A stretch of DNA of 35,683 nucleotides, from assembly GCA_035499215.1 (NCBI GenBank), contig DATJZH010000197.1:1-35683 (forward strand), given 5' to 3'. Shown here piece after piece: positions 23,284-32,182 of this stretch (its first letter is position 1; each line of letters starts with the position of its first letter). Made by a program: the position numbers and the translations under genes. The DNA comes from DATJZH01 sp035499215 (lineage in GTDB: Bacteria; Actinomycetota; Actinomycetes; Streptosporangiales; Streptosporangiaceae). The notes beneath the pieces are model-generated. The model searched no databases. It had not been told where the DNA came from and saw only the letters and a list, made by a program, of their open reading frames with translations.

Positions 23284-25191
23284 GTGACCCTGCTGGAGAC
23301 CATCTCCGGTCCGCGGGACGTCAAGGACCTCAGTGCGGATCAGCTGTCTCAGCTCGCGGCGGAAATCCGCGACTTCCTCATCCAGGCGGTGTCCAGGAAC
23401 GGCGGCCACCTCGGTCCCAACCTGGGCGTGGTAGAGCTCACCATCGCCCTGCATCGGGTCTTCGACTCCCCGGTGGACCGGATCCTGTACGACACCGGGC
23501 ATCAGTCGTACGTGCACAAGCTGCTGACCGGACGGCATGCCGACTTCGGCCGGCTGCGCCAGCGGGGCGGCATCTCCGGCTACCCGAGCCGGGCCGAGTC
23601 CGAGCACGACGTCATCGAGAACTCGCACGCCTCGACCAGCCTGTCCTACGCCGACGGCCTCGCGAAGGCCTATCAGCTGCGCGGCGAGACTGACCGCTGC
23701 GTGGTGGCGGTTATCGGCGACGGCGCGCTGACCGGCGGGATGGCCTGGGAGGCGCTCAACAACATCGCCGGGTCGAAGGACCGCCGGGTGGTCATCGTCG
23801 TCAACGACAACGGCAGGTCATACCAGCCGACGATTGGCGGGCTGGCCGAGCATCTGGCCGTGGTGCGGGTTTCGCAGCGCTACGAGCAGGTGCTCGACTA
23901 CATCAAGACCTCGCTGTCGCGCGCACCGCTGGTCGGCCCGCCGATCTATGAGACGCTGCACGGCCTGAAGAAGGGGCTCAAGGACGTCATCCAGCCGCAG
24001 GTGCTCTTCGAGGACCTGGGGCTGAAGTACCTGGGCCCGGTCGACGGGCACGAAGAGCAGGCCGTCGAGCACGCGCTGCGGCGGGCGCGCGATTTCGGCG
24101 GCCCCGTCCTGGTGCACGTGATCACCCGGAAGGGATTCGGGTACTCGCTGGCCGAGGAGAACGACGAGGACTGCCTGCACCAGGTCCCCCCGGCGGTCAG
24201 CGCGGTGTTTGGCACTGCCGCCGCGCCGCTCACCTGGTCGGCGGTGTTCGGCGAGGAGCTGCTCGCGATCGGCACTCGCCGCCCGGATGTCGTCGCGATT
24301 ACCGCGGCGATGCTGCATCCGACCGGCCTGGCGGCATTCTCCTACGCCTATCCCGACCGGGTATTCGACGTCGGCATCGCCGAGCAGCACGCGATGACCA
24401 GCGCGGCCGGCCTGGCCATGGGCGGCCTGCACCCGGTCGTCGCGGTGTACGCGACGTTCCTGAACCGGGCGTTTGACCAGCTGCTGTTCGACGTGGCGCT
24501 GCACCGGCTGCCGGTCACGATCGTGCTCGACCGGGCGGGCGTCACCGGGCCGGACGGCCCCAGTCATCACGGTATGTGGGACGGCTCGATCCTGCAGGTC
24601 GTGCCGGGGCTGAAGATCGCGGCGCCGCGGGACGCGACCAGGATCGGCGAGCTGCTGAACGAGGCCGTGGCCGACAGCGACGGCCCCACGGTGCTGCGCT
24701 TCCCCAAGGGCAAGGTCGGCTCCGAGGTCGAGGCCATCGGCAAGCTCGGCGCGGCAGACGTGCTGGCCAGGCCCGCGGACGGCGCGGGCGAGGACGTGCT
24801 GCTGATCGGCGCCGGCGCCATGGCGGACCTCTGCGCCCAGGCCGCGGGGCGGCTCGCCGACCATGGCATCGGGGTGACCATCATCGACCCCCGCTGGGTC
24901 AAGCCGGTCGACCCGGCGTTCGCGGCCGCGGCAGCCCGGCACCGGCTCGTCGTCACCGTGGAGGACAACGGCGTGGCGGGCGGCTTCGGCGACGCGGTCT
25001 GCCGACTGCTGCGCGATCATGACGTGGAGACACCAGTCAGGACCTTCGGGCTGGCGCAGCAGTTCCTCGAGCACGGCGAGCGCGCCGAGCTGCTAGCGGA
25101 TCAGGGCCTGAGCCCGCAGCATCTTGCCAGGGCGATCACCGAGGCGGTGGCCCGCCGCACGCCCGAGCTAGCGCACGAGCAGCAGGCCTGA
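23284..25191 (+). CDS. dxs: 1-deoxy-D-xylulose-5-phosphate synthase
   Basis: 635 residues, GTG with GGAGGA 8 nt upstream; an in-frame ATG at 23233 has no such site. Condenses pyruvate and glyceraldehyde-3-phosphate with thiamine diphosphate, the first step of the MEP isoprenoid route. Seen: GGHLGPNLGVVELTIALH (about 41-58), YDTGHQSYVHKLLTGR, the ThDP/Mg motif GDGALTGG starting at Gly145 and closing with NDN, the catalytic Glu367 in VGIAEQHAMTSAAG, ATFLNRAFDQ, and the transketolase C-terminal domain from about 500 (VLLIGAGAMADLC). Normal length. A TAGACT hexamer (23145-23150) may be a -10 box, with a weak -35. The reductase gene follows after 33 bp, probably in the same operon. Confidence 0.96.
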   Translation: MTLLETISGPRDVKDLSADQLSQLAAEIRDFLIQAVSRNGGHLGPNLGVVELTIALHRVFDSPVDRILYDTGHQSYVHKLLTGRHADFGRLRQRGGISGYPSRAESEHDVIENSHASTSLSYADGLAKAYQLRGETDRCVVAVIGDGALTGGMAWEALNNIAGSKDRRVVIVVNDNGRSYQPTIGGLAEHLAVVRVSQRYEQVLDYIKTSLSRAPLVGPPIYETLHGLKKGLKDVIQPQVLFEDLGLKYLGPVDGHEEQAVEHALRRARDFGGPVLVHVITRKGFGYSLAEENDEDCLHQVPPAVSAVFGTAAAPLTWSAVFGEELLAIGTRRPDVVAITAAMLHPTGLAAFSYAYPDRVFDVGIAEQHAMTSAAGLAMGGLHPVVAVYATFLNRAFDQLLFDVALHRLPVTIVLDRAGVTGPDGPSHHGMWDGSILQVVPGLKIAAPRDATRIGELLNEAVADSDGPTVLRFPKGKVGSEVEAIGKLGAADVLARPADGAGEDVLLIGAGAMADLCAQAAGRLADHGIGVTIIDPRWVKPVDPAFAAAAARHRLVVTVEDNGVAGGFGDAVCRLLRDHDVETPVRTFGLAQQFLEHGERAELLADQGLSPQHLARAITEAVARRTPELAHEQQA

Positions 25192-25224
25192 CGCGGCGCA
25201 GCACCCGGGACATAATCGGCAGAT

Positions 25225-26739
25225 ATGAAGACGCTCGAGATTGCCGTCGTCGGCTCAGGCCCGGCTGGCCTGTACACCGCCGAGGCGCTGATCAAGCAGG
25301 CGGCCGCGCTCGAGCACCCGGCAGTCATCCGGGTGGACGTGCTCGACCGGCTGATGACCCCTTATGGCCTGGTCCGTTACGGGGTGGCACCCGACCACAA
25401 GTCGATCAAATCGATCGCCGATTACCTGCGGGGCGTGCTGGAGCACGAGGGCGTCCGCTTCCTGGGCGGCATTCACCTCGGCGACGACGTGACCCGTGAC
25501 GACCTGCTGGCCAGCTACGACGCGGTGGTCTACGCGACCGGCGCGATGCGGGACCGGCGGCTGGGCATTCCGGGCGAGGACCTGCCTGGCAGCTACGCGG
25601 CGACCGACTTCGTCAACTGGTACTGCGGCCATCCCGATATCGACCCGGCGGCTTTCAGCCTGGAGGCCGACTCAGTGGCGGTGATCGGCGTCGGCAACGT
25701 CGCGGTGGACGTCGCCCGCATCCTCGTCAAGGACCCCGCGCAGCTGCGCGAGACCGATATCTCCCAGCCGGTGCTCGAGGCGCTCGAGGCAAGCAAGGTC
25801 CGCGAGGTGCACGTCATCGGCCGCCGCGGACCGGCGCAGGCGAAGTTCACGACCAAAGAGCTGCGCGAGCTCGGCGAGCTGGACGGCGTCGACGTGGTGG
25901 TCGGCGACGGCGAGCACGACCTGGATGCCTTCGATCCGACCGGTGAGAGTGCCCGGCTGGCCCGGACCGACCGGCATGTGCGCGGCAACGTCGCGGTGAT
26001 CTCCGGCTGGGCCTCGCGCGGCGCGCTCGGCCGGGCGCGCAGGCTGACCGTCCGGTTCTGGCTGCGGCCGGCCGAAGTGCTGGGTACGAAACAGGTGGCC
26101 GGCCTGACTCTGGAGCGCACCAGGCTGGACGATCAGGGCAGGTTCACCGGGACTGGTCAGCACGAGACGCTGGCAGCCCAGCTGGTACTGCGCTCGGTCG
26201 GCTATCAGAGCGTGCCGCTGGCCGGGCTGCCGTTCGACGACCGCAGCTGCACGGTGCCCAACGCAGAGGGCCGCGTGCTGGGTCCCGATGACCAGCCGCT
26301 GCCGGGGGAGTACGTGGCCGGCTGGCTCAAGCGCGGCCCGACCGGCGTGATCGGCACTAACAAGTCCGACGCCGCGCAGACGGTCCGCGCGCTGCTGGCC
26401 GACCTCGCTGGCGGACCGGGTCCCGGCGACGTGCAGCTGCCCCGAGCTGGCCTGCTCCGGTTCCCTGACTCCGTGCCGGACCCGGCGGCCGGGCCGGCGG
26501 CTCAGGCGGCGCCGGAACCGGCGGAAGGGCCGGCTCAGGCGGTGCCGGACCCGGCGGCCGCCTCGCGCTTCCGCGAGCTGCTGGCTGTCCGCGGCATCCG
26601 CCCGGTCAGCTACGCGGACTGGCTGCGGATCGAGGCGGCGGAGGCCGCGCTCGGCGCCTCGCTCGGCCGCGGCGCCAGAGTCAAGCTGCCCAGCCGCGAC
26701 GAGCTGCGCAGGCACTGCGGCCGCGGACCGGGCAGGTAG
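25225..26739 (+). CDS. fprA: Ferredoxin-NADP reductase, FprA/adrenodoxin-reductase type
   Basis: 504 residues. Moves electrons between NADPH and ferredoxin using FAD. The N-terminal FAD loop is VVGSGPAGLYTAEA (8-21); MTPYGLVRYGVAPDH (about 45-59) is diagnostic of the FprA/adrenodoxin reductase group; the NADP loop is VIGVGNVAVDVARIL (153-167); VHVIGRRGPAQAKFT follows; the C-terminal GWLKRGPTGVIGTNKSDA (about 370-387) closes the FAD site. An Ala/Pro-rich insertion with imperfect repeats (about 415-450, VPDPAAGPAA ... VPDPAAAS) precedes a conserved tail (VSYADWLRIEAAEAALG), making it about 45 residues longer than M. tuberculosis FprA. Placed 33 bp behind dxs: the downstream MEP enzymes IspG and IspH need reduced ferredoxin, so supply of reductant is a plausible but unproven link. 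Confidence 0.93.
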   Translation: MKTLEIAVVGSGPAGLYTAEALIKQAAALEHPAVIRVDVLDRLMTPYGLVRYGVAPDHKSIKSIADYLRGVLEHEGVRFLGGIHLGDDVTRDDLLASYDAVVYATGAMRDRRLGIPGEDLPGSYAATDFVNWYCGHPDIDPAAFSLEADSVAVIGVGNVAVDVARILVKDPAQLRETDISQPVLEALEASKVREVHVIGRRGPAQAKFTTKELRELGELDGVDVVVGDGEHDLDAFDPTGESARLARTDRHVRGNVAVISGWASRGALGRARRLTVRFWLRPAEVLGTKQVAGLTLERTRLDDQGRFTGTGQHETLAAQLVLRSVGYQSVPLAGLPFDDRSCTVPNAEGRVLGPDDQPLPGEYVAGWLKRGPTGVIGTNKSDAAQTVRALLADLAGGPGPGDVQLPRAGLLRFPDSVPDPAAGPAAQAAPEPAEGPAQAVPDPAAASRFRELLAVRGIRPVSYADWLRIEAAEAALGASLGRGARVKLPSRDELRRHCGRGPGR

Positions 26740-26824
26740 CGTGGCGGCGGGGCCAGTGATGACCGGAACATCGGCGGCAAGCCGGAGGCGTGCCATTCCC
26801 GCCCTGCGCGGGTAGGACGCAATC

Positions 26825-28081
26825 GTGGCCAGCGTCAGCGATCCGCAGCAATTGCGGCGGCTGCTTGGCGGCCCGGAACTCGGCTGGCTGGTCGACCGGA
26901 TCCGGGTCCGGCTGGACCGCGGCGAGCCCATCGACGGCACCGTGACGCTGGTCGGCGCCACTCCCGAGCAGCGCAAGGCCGCGGCCCGGCTGCTCGGCCG
27001 CGGGATCGGGCGCGGCACGTCGATCAGCGTCCCGCTGCCGGAACTGGAAGCCAGGCTCCGCCGGGCCGGGATCGCGCCGGGGCTGATTGCCGCCGTCGAG
27101 GCACTGGCAGGTCCGGTCAGGAACAGGTCTGCTGAGCGTGCTTCGGAGGTCCAGGGCTTCCGGAACGCGCTGGCGGCAGCGGGACGCAGTCCCCTGGCCA
27201 GCGACGCATGGTACAAGGCATGGCTGGTGGAGATCAGCAAGGACGGTACCCTGACCCGGCTGATCCGGCGCGGACAAGGACACCTGCTCGCGCAGGTGAC
27301 GGCCCTTCTGGAGCGGCTGCCAGCCAGCGCCGATGACCCCGCGGTGCTGCTGCCCGCTCTGGCCGAGACAGTGACCGGGGATTCCAGGGCACTCGCCGGG
27401 ACCGCCCTGGCCGGCCTGGCGCTGCGGGCCATCGCGGTCCGGGAGCAGGTTCCGGTGCCCTCTGGCCGGGAGGCCGAGCGGATGCTGTGGACGTCGGCAG
27501 GCGTGGTCACTGACGACCTGACCAGCCAGGTACTCGTGCTCAACGTCCGTGCGGGCGGCAAGCCGCTCGGCCGCTGGCTGACCGAGGCGGCCGACGCCGG
27601 CGAACCGTTCCGGGTCACCTTGCACCAGCTGACCGGGGTGCCGGTCCTGCCGCTGGCCATCGAGCTGCATGTCTGCGAGAACCCGGCGGTGCTCCGCGCG
27701 GCCGCGGGCCAGCTCGGCGCGGACAGCGCGCCGCTTATCTGCACCGAGGGCGAGCCGTCGGTCGCGTGCTACCGGCTCCTGCAGGCCGCCAGGGCGACCG
27801 GGACACGGATTCGCTGGCACAGCGACTTCGACTGGCCGGGGCTGCGGATGACCGCGACGGCGATCCGGCGCCTCGGCGCAGCCCCGTGGCTGATGGGAGC
27901 GGACGACTACAAGGTGGCCCTCGCCGCGGGAAGCGCCGAGCCGCTGACGGGTCCAGAGGCAGCAAGCCCGTGGGACAGCAGACTGGCCGAGCTGATGCAC
28001 GCCAGCGGCCGGGCGGTGATGGAAGAGCGGCTGCTGGCCATGCTGCTCGCCGACCTCGCGCCGCCGCACCGCATGCGCTGA
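26825..28081 (+). CDS. TIGR02679 family protein (JetD-like, type III Wadjet nuclease subunit) without partners
   Basis: 418 residues, GTG with AGGA 8 nt upstream. The N-terminal two-thirds resemble the DUF3323-type region of TIGR02679 (LGWLVDRIRVRLDRG, ISVPLPELEARLRRAGI, GFRNALAAAGRSPLASDAWY). The C-terminus is a DUF2399/Toprim-like domain: VCENPAVL with Glu285 and HSDFDWPGL with Asp334 and Asp336, the acidic residues expected for metal-dependent cleavage, then a conserved SPWD (about 378-381). In type III Wadjet systems JetD is this protein and acts with JetA (DUF2397), JetB (DUF2398) and the SMC-like JetC. None of these is within 26 kb to the left or 7 kb to the right, so this is an orphan. 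It follows fprA by 85 bp in the same direction. Confidence 0.85.
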   Translation: MASVSDPQQLRRLLGGPELGWLVDRIRVRLDRGEPIDGTVTLVGATPEQRKAAARLLGRGIGRGTSISVPLPELEARLRRAGIAPGLIAAVEALAGPVRNRSAERASEVQGFRNALAAAGRSPLASDAWYKAWLVEISKDGTLTRLIRRGQGHLLAQVTALLERLPASADDPAVLLPALAETVTGDSRALAGTALAGLALRAIAVREQVPVPSGREAERMLWTSAGVVTDDLTSQVLVLNVRAGGKPLGRWLTEAADAGEPFRVTLHQLTGVPVLPLAIELHVCENPAVLRAAAGQLGADSAPLICTEGEPSVACYRLLQAARATGTRIRWHSDFDWPGLRMTATAIRRLGAAPWLMGADDYKVALAAGSAEPLTGPEAASPWDSRLAELMHASGRAVMEERLLAMLLADLAPPHRMR

Positions 28082-28259
28082 CCCGGACTTCCGCGCTGAA
28101 CAACCGGGGCACACTGTCGCGTCGCCGGATACCTGCCCGCCAATCCCGGTACCGGGTCGCCCGGAGGCGTGATCGCCGCGACACTGGGGACAATTGGCGA
28201 CATGGCCTCCAGTCGGGCCATCTCAGCATGGGTCAACGGACGGAAGGACGCGAGGCACA

Positions 28260-30704
28260 ATGCTCAACCGGGAACAGGAGCAGCGCCCGGTGGGGCAGTT
28301 GCAGCCCGTGTCAGGTACCGCAGCTGGCTATGGCGGTGATCTGCCGCGGCCGGCTGCGGGACCGCTGGCCGCTCGGATGGCAGCCGGGGACGCCGAGCGC
28401 ACCCTGGTCGGGGGCACCGATCGCGAGCGTTCCGCCGAAGCAGCGCGCCAGGCCACCGAGCGTACCGGTCAGGCTGGCCAAGGCGACATCATCGCCGGGG
28501 ATCGGGAACGCAATCCCCAGCCGGCGGGCCAGGCGGCGAAGCGAGGCCGCCAGGCCACGGAACGCGACCGCCAGACGGCCGCCCGTCGGCTGGCCCCGGC
28601 AAGCCAAGTCGACCGCAGCCGCCCTGCCGATGGGGATCCCGTGCCTGAGCTTCCGCCGGACCGCTACCTCGACCGCGAAGACAGCTGGCTGCGGTTCGCC
28701 GAGCGCGTGCTGGAACTCGCCGAGGATGAGCGTGTTCCGCTGCTGGAGCGGGTCAGGTTCGCGTCCATCTTCGCCAGTGCGTTGGATGAGTTCTTCATGG
28801 TGCGGGTGGCGGGCCGGATCCGGCGGATGGCCACCGGACTGCCGGTGGAGAGTGCCACCGGGCGGCCGCCGCGGGAGGTGCTCGAAAACACCCTGGAACT
28901 TGCCCGCAGGCTGTCGGCCCGGCACGCCACATGCTTCACTGACTCGCTCGTACCGGCCCTGGCCAGTGAGGGCATCGAGATCCTGCGCTGGAAGGAACTG
29001 TCAGCGCAGGAGCGGGCGAGCATGCAAAGCCTGTTCCGCGAGCGGATCTACCCGGTGCTCACCCCGCTGGCAGTCGATCCTGCCCATCCCTTCCCGTTCA
29101 TCTCGGGCTTGTCGCTCAGCCTGGCCGTGACGATCGCCGACCCGAGGACGGGCGCGACGATCTTCGCGCGGGTCAAGGTCCCGCCACTGCTGCCCAGGTT
29201 CCTGACCGTCGCCCGCAACCGGTTCGTCCCGCTGGAGGACGTGATCGCCGCGCATCTCGACGAGCTCTTCGTCGGCCTGGACGTGATCGAGTGCTATGCC
29301 TTCCGGGTAACCCGAATCCGCGACCTGGAGATCGATGAGGACGTCACTGAGGACCTGCTGCAGTCGCTCGAGCGCGAGCTGATGCGCCGCCGCTTCGAGC
29401 CTGCCGTCCGGCTCGAGGTGGAGGAATCGATTTCCGACGACGTGCTCGACAAGCTGGTGACCGAGCTCGGCGTGGACTACCGCGCCGTTTACCGAGTGGC
29501 GGGCCCGCTTGATCTGTCCGGCGTTTCGGTCATCGCTGACCTGGACATGCCCCGCCTGAAGCACCCGCCGTTCGTGCCGTCGGAGACGGCGCTGCCCCAG
29601 GACACCACCGTCTTCGCCGCGCTGGCAGATCACGACGTGCTCGTGCACCTGCCGTATGACTCCTTCACCGCGAGCGTGCAGCGGCTGGTGGTCTCCGCCG
29701 CGGCAGATCCACGGGTCCTGGCGATCAAGCACACGCTCTACCGGACCAGCGGTGATTCCGAGATCGTCGATGCCCTGATCGATGCTGCCGAGGCGGGAAA
29801 GCAGGTTGTGGTGGTGGTCGAGATCAAGGCCCGCGGGGATGAGCGCGCAAATATCGGCTGGGCCCGCAAGCTGGAGGAAGCCGGATGTCACGTTGTCTAT
29901 GGCTTCGTTGGCCTGAAGACCCACTGCAAGATGGTCCTCGTCGTGCGCGAGGAGGACGGTGGCTCGCTGCGCCGCTTCTGCCACATCGGCACCGGCAACT
30001 ATCACCCCAAGACGGCACGGCTGTATGAGGACTTCGGTCTGCTCACCGCGGACCGGACGGTCGGCGAGGACGTCACCGACCTGTTCAACCACCTCACCGG
30101 CTACAGCCGGAAGAGCGACTACCGCCGGCTGCTCGTGGCGCCGACCGGACTGCGGGCCGGCCTGCTGAAGCAGATCGAAGAGCAGGCCGAGCGCAGCCGG
30201 GAGGGCCTGCCCGCGCGCATCCAGATGAAATGCAACGCCATCATCGATGAAACGATCATTGACTCGCTCTACCGCACGTCGCAGGCGGAGGTGCCCATCG
30301 ACCTGTGGGTCCGCGGGATCTGCGCGCTCCGGCCCGGTGTTCCCGGTCTCTCCGAGACCATCCGGGTTCGCAGCGTGGTGGGCAGGTTCCTCGAGCACTC
30401 GAGGATCTACGCGTTCGGCACTGGCGAGGAAGACCCGCCGGGAGAGGTCTGGATCGGCAGTGCCGACCTCATGCACCGGAACCTGGACCGGCGCGTCGAG
30501 CTGCTGGTCCGGGTCACCAACGCCGCGCACCGGGCCGAGTTGCGCGGCCTCATCGATCTCGCGATGGATCCCTCGACCGCATCGTGGTGGCTGGCCGCGG
30601 ACGGGAAATGGGCCCGGCATCACCTCGACTCGTCGGGGGCTCCGCTGAACGACATCCAGGATCTGCTGGTACGGGCGCGGCAGGCCAGGGCCGCGAATGC
30701 GTAA
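28260..30704 (+). CDS. ppk: Polyphosphate kinase 1
   Basis: 814 residues from the ATG at 28260 (GAGG 4 nt upstream); an ATG at 28194 would add 22 residues. Reversibly builds polyphosphate from ATP. The first about 130 residues are a charged, Gln/Arg/Ala-rich low-complexity extension. The PPK1 fold then follows: N domain (PDRYLDREDSWLRFAERVLELA), head domain, and two PLD-like catalytic domains. The autophosphorylated His of E. coli (435) corresponds to His555 in LKTHCKMVLVV; a second conserved His is His713 in FLEHSRIYAF. Also seen: KHTLYRTSGDSEIVDALIDA, HIGTGNYHPKTARLYEDFG and SADLMHRNLDRRVELLV. The next gene starts inside the last codons of ppk (8-bp overlap), so the two are translationally coupled. 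A 12-bp palindrome CCCGGTACCGGG (28145-28156) lies 103 bp upstream. Confidence 0.95.
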   Translation: MLNREQEQRPVGQLQPVSGTAAGYGGDLPRPAAGPLAARMAAGDAERTLVGGTDRERSAEAARQATERTGQAGQGDIIAGDRERNPQPAGQAAKRGRQATERDRQTAARRLAPASQVDRSRPADGDPVPELPPDRYLDREDSWLRFAERVLELAEDERVPLLERVRFASIFASALDEFFMVRVAGRIRRMATGLPVESATGRPPREVLENTLELARRLSARHATCFTDSLVPALASEGIEILRWKELSAQERASMQSLFRERIYPVLTPLAVDPAHPFPFISGLSLSLAVTIADPRTGATIFARVKVPPLLPRFLTVARNRFVPLEDVIAAHLDELFVGLDVIECYAFRVTRIRDLEIDEDVTEDLLQSLERELMRRRFEPAVRLEVEESISDDVLDKLVTELGVDYRAVYRVAGPLDLSGVSVIADLDMPRLKHPPFVPSETALPQDTTVFAALADHDVLVHLPYDSFTASVQRLVVSAAADPRVLAIKHTLYRTSGDSEIVDALIDAAEAGKQVVVVVEIKARGDERANIGWARKLEEAGCHVVYGFVGLKTHCKMVLVVREEDGGSLRRFCHIGTGNYHPKTARLYEDFGLLTADRTVGEDVTDLFNHLTGYSRKSDYRRLLVAPTGLRAGLLKQIEEQAERSREGLPARIQMKCNAIIDETIIDSLYRTSQAEVPIDLWVRGICALRPGVPGLSETIRVRSVVGRFLEHSRIYAFGTGEEDPPGEVWIGSADLMHRNLDRRVELLVRVTNAAHRAELRGLIDLAMDPSTASWWLAADGKWARHHLDSSGAPLNDIQDLLVRARQARAANA

Positions 30705-31596
30705 TGCTCCGCCTGCCCGTACTGTTCGCGCGGCGGGCGCTGTTGTCTGGGTGCCCGCGCCAGGCGGCGTCGAGGTCGCGCTCATCAGCCGGCGGCGCTA
30801 TGGCGACTGGACATTTCCCAAGGGGAAATGCGAGCCAGGTGAGCACGTGCTGCAAGCCGCAGTTCGTGAAGTGCAGGAGGAGACAGGGCTGCAGGTCGTC
30901 CTCGGCCGGCCGCTCAGCTACGCCGCGTATCAGCGCAGCGGGCTGCCAAAACGGGTCGACTACTGGGCTGCGACCAGCCGTGCGCCGCCCTCCCCCTTCG
31001 TGCCCAACAGGGAGGTCGACGAGCTGGCATGGCTGCGGGTGCCAGCGGCCATGGATCGGCTCAGCTATGAGCATGACCGGACGATTCTGGCCGCGTTCGC
31101 GTCGGGTCCGGCGCAGACGGTGCCGTGGATCCTGGTACGGCACGCTTCGGCCGGCCGCAAGAGCGGCTGGACAGGCGACGAGCTGGCCCGGCCCCTCGAC
31201 GCGCGGGGCGCCGCCGAGGCTGCGGCGCTGGCCGCGCTCATGGCTTGTTACGGTTCCGCCCGGGTGATCAGCTCGCCGGCTGAGCGCTGCGTGGCCACAG
31301 TGCTGCCCTATGCCGCGCGGATGGGCACGAAGATCGAGATCGAGCCGCTGTTCTCAGCTGACCGGGCAGACCCGGCGAAGGCCGCCGCGCGGGCGTCTGC
31401 CGTCGCCGCCGAACGACTGCCGACGGTGATCTGCGCGCATCGGGAGAACGTGCCGGTCCTGCTCCGGGCAATGTGCGCGCAGCTGGGATCGCCGGTTCCC
31501 GCGGGGCCGCCGTTGCCCAAGGGCGGCTTCTGGGTGCTGCACGCCGCGCAAGAGAAGCTGGCCGGGGCTGAGCAGCACTACCTGGCGGAGTTGTAA
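30697..31596 (+). CDS. mutT1: Nudix hydrolase fused to histidine phosphatase (MutT1-like)
   Basis: 299 residues. The N-terminal Nudix domain carries a perfect Nudix box: Gly43-x5-Glu49-x7-Arg57-Glu58-x2-Glu61-Glu62-x-Gly64. The C-terminal domain (from about 142) is a histidine phosphatase: Arg148-His149-Ala150 (in place of R-H-G), SSPAERC with Arg197, and His248 in CAHRENVPVLL. This two-domain plan matches MutT1 of mycobacteria, which converts 8-oxo-dGTP to 8-oxo-dGMP via the diphosphate and also attacks diadenosine polyphosphates. The ATG at 30697 overlaps the end of ppk, an arrangement also known in related actinobacteria, and hints at a shared role in nucleotide/polyphosphate balance. Confidence 0.92.
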   Translation: MRNAPPARTVRAAGAVVWVPAPGGVEVALISRRRYGDWTFPKGKCEPGEHVLQAAVREVQEETGLQVVLGRPLSYAAYQRSGLPKRVDYWAATSRAPPSPFVPNREVDELAWLRVPAAMDRLSYEHDRTILAAFASGPAQTVPWILVRHASAGRKSGWTGDELARPLDARGAAEAAALAALMACYGSARVISSPAERCVATVLPYAARMGTKIEIEPLFSADRADPAKAAARASAVAAERLPTVICAHRENVPVLLRAMCAQLGSPVPAGPPLPKGGFWVLHAAQEKLAGAEQHYLAEL

Positions 31597-31613
31597 GCCG
31601 ATCGGCCATCCGT

Positions 31614-31629
31614 CACGCGCTGGCGCGTG
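31614..31629 (+). terminator. Hairpin after the ppk-mutT1 operon
   Basis: CACGCGC (31614-31620) and GCGCGTG (31623-31629) form a tight perfect inverted repeat 18 bp past the mutT1 stop. No T-tract. The rest of the 234-bp gap to 31830 must hold the promoter of the DUF2695 gene; TACAAA near 31787 is a possible -10 element. Confidence 0.45.
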
Positions 31630-31830
31630 CGGGTTCCCAGTCCAGGGTTGGCGGGGCGGGCTGCCGCCGACTTCGGGCGACGGGCGGGGCGCTGCGCCGG
31701 CCGATCCCGCCCAGCCGCCCGGCGGATCGGCGCGAAGCATTCCCCTCTACTGACGCCGATACGGCTCAGTGTCGGCAGCCTGGTGTACAAATCGGCTGTC
31801 CGCTCATCATGACAGTGAGGAGCACACACC

Positions 31831-32181
31831 ATGTCCAGCGACCGGGCCGACGCCGTCGAAAACGAGCTTGCCGCACTGGCGCAGCACTTGACCGAGCCGG
31901 GGGAGCGTGAGTGCCTGCGCTGTTACCTGCTCCGAATGATCAGTGAGTTCGGCTGCGACGGAACCCACCGGTGGACGATCCGGTGGCGCGACCTGCGGGC
32001 TCCGCGGGCCCGCGGGTTCGTCCGCCGGCTGCAGAGCAGGGGCGGCATCTGCTGTGACTGCGAAGTGATCTTCAACGTCTTTCCCGGCAGCGCGCAGACT
32101 GATCAGGTGCCATGCGCGGGCGTGCTGCGTGCCGGGTCAGCGCTGCCATGCGACCGGCGGTCGCTGCGCAAGAGCGCCTGA
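31831..32181 (+). CDS. DUF2695 family protein
   Basis: 116 residues, ATG with GAGGAG 9 nt upstream. The central string ECLRCYLLRMISEFGCDGT, followed by HRWTIRWRDLRAPRARG and GGICCDCEVIFNVF, is the hallmark of DUF2695. Cysteines come in close groups (C-L-R-C in the first string; C-C-D-C in the second) and a further Cys each in VPCAG and LPCDR, so metal binding is plausible but not shown. No function is established for the family as far as I know. Its stop is only 1 nt from the stop of the convergent ribonuclease D gene (32183), leaving no room for a terminator between them. Confidence 0.82.
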   Translation: MSSDRADAVENELAALAQHLTEPGERECLRCYLLRMISEFGCDGTHRWTIRWRDLRAPRARGFVRRLQSRGGICCDCEVIFNVFPGSAQTDQVPCAGVLRAGSALPCDRRSLRKSA

Positions 32182-32182
32182 G

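Noticed and set aside
26480..26566. Imperfect VPDPAA-coding repeats in fprA as a mobile insertion
   Set aside because: The units are short, diverged and in frame with Ala/Pro linker codons; ordinary linker expansion explains them.
28145..28156. 12-bp palindrome CCCGGTACCGGG upstream of ppk
   Set aside because: Short, purely GC-rich apart from the centre, single copy and not aligned with a promoter; chance is likely in such DNA.
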